Part shown: positions 13,072-13,433 of the stretch, piece by piece
Numbering within the stretch: the first letter of the stretch is position 1
Layout: the number at the start of each line of letters is the position of its first letter
From: Actinomycetales bacterium
GTDB lineage: Bacteria > Actinomycetota > Actinomycetes > Actinomycetales > Cellulomonadaceae
Length of the DNA: 13,433 bases
Reading direction: 5' to 3'
Assembly (NCBI GenBank): GCA_012514545.1
Contig: JAAZAC010000252.1
Coordinates: forward strand, 1-13,433
Notes under the pieces: generated by a model
Databases searched by the model: none
What the model saw: the letters and a program-made list of their open reading frames with translations, nothing else
Told to the model about the DNA's origin: nothing
Translations under genes and position numbers: made by a program

Positions 13072-13433
13072 TCACTCGATGCGCGGGATGATCGCGGTGT
13101 CCGCGCCGAGGACCTCTGCCTCGTCCGGGCGGTGCCGCAGGACGTTCTCCGCGTAGCTGCGCGCCGCCTCGACCATCGGCACGTCGCGCCCCTGCTCGCG
13201 CGAGATGAACCACCGGTGGTCGAGCATCTCGTGGAAGAGCTGCGCCGGCTGGAGCTTGCCGCGCAGCTCGCGGGGCACGGCCCGCACCGCCGGCTCGAAC
13301 ACGTGCGTGAGCCAGTCGTGGGCGACGAACTCCTCGTCCTCGCCCTGCCGGTCGGTCGCGGCGCGGTAGGCGTCGAGGTCGTTGAGGAGGCGCCGCGCCT
13401 GCTCCTCCTGCACGTCCAGGCCGGTGAGCCGCA
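13072..13433 (-). CDS. DUF4032 family protein, C-terminal part (5' end beyond the window)
   Basis: The reading frame enters from the right edge on the minus strand and ends at TGA (13074-13072), giving the last 120 or so residues. The sequence LTGLDVQEEQARRLLNDLDAYRAAT, then AHDWLTHVFEPAVRAVPRELRGKLQPAQLFHEMLDHRWFIS, then SYAENVLRHRPDEAEVLG, is the pattern I know from the C-terminus of actinobacterial DUF4032 proteins, which carry a kinase-like (LPS kinase fold) region further upstream. That region is outside the window. A GTG inside the fragment (13413) is not the true start because the conserved frame continues past it. The function is unknown. It converges on rlmB with a 3-bp gap and no visible terminator between them. 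Confidence 0.75.
   Translation of the reverse strand, partial: RLTGLDVQEEQARRLLNDLDAYRAATDRQGEDEEFVAHDWLTHVFEPAVRAVPRELRGKLQPAQLFHEMLDHRWFISREQGRDVPMVEAARSYAENVLRHRPDEAEVLGADTAIIPRIE

Overview
The window is a very GC-rich chromosomal segment with GTG starts at roughly half the genes, third positions almost all G or C, and short 1-4 bp gene overlaps. The order carD-ispD-ispF-cysS-rlmB, the senX3-regX3 type two-component system, and protein sequences such as CarD point to a high-GC actinobacterium, most likely of the Cellulomonadaceae or a nearby micrococcalean family. That placement is inferred from recognition of the sequences, not from a search.

Bases 1-7740 form a complete phosphate-sensing and high-affinity phosphate-uptake locus. 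phoU (minus strand, cut by the left edge) diverges from senX3-regX3. Two tandem pstS genes for phosphate-binding lipoproteins follow, then pstC, pstA and pstB. The first pstS stands alone with its own promoter. The second pstS is translationally coupled to pstC-pstA-pstB. The regions in front of phoU and of each pstS carry GTTCACC-type 11-bp PHO-box units, and in all three the nearest unit lies 16 bp upstream of a -10 hexamer. This suggests that RegX3 turns on phoU and both pstS units together under phosphate starvation, while SenX3, PhoU and the transporter sense phosphate. The gap between the two pstS genes also holds five tandem 11-bp GC-rich repeats.

Bases 7741-9607 carry carD (RNA polymerase-binding transcription regulator), then ispD and ispF (two steps of the MEP isoprenoid pathway). 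They are followed on the minus strand by a zinc-independent quinone oxidoreductase-like gene whose 3' end overlaps the end of ispF by 71 bp. From 10652 come cysS and rlmB, coupled by a one-base overlap. At the right edge lies the 3' part of a DUF4032 gene on the minus strand, converging on rlmB with 3 bp between them.

No intergenic gap exceeds 180 bp. I see no rRNA, tRNA, CRISPR array, transposase, integrase or other mobile element. The gene content is ordinary core genome and I do not find a new multi-gene system. The points worth a second look are regulatory and evolutionary: the shared PHO-box geometry, the 11-bp repeat array, patches of near-identical DNA in the pstS pair, leaderless promoters that place the first base at the start codon, and the antisense tail of the oxidoreductase gene.
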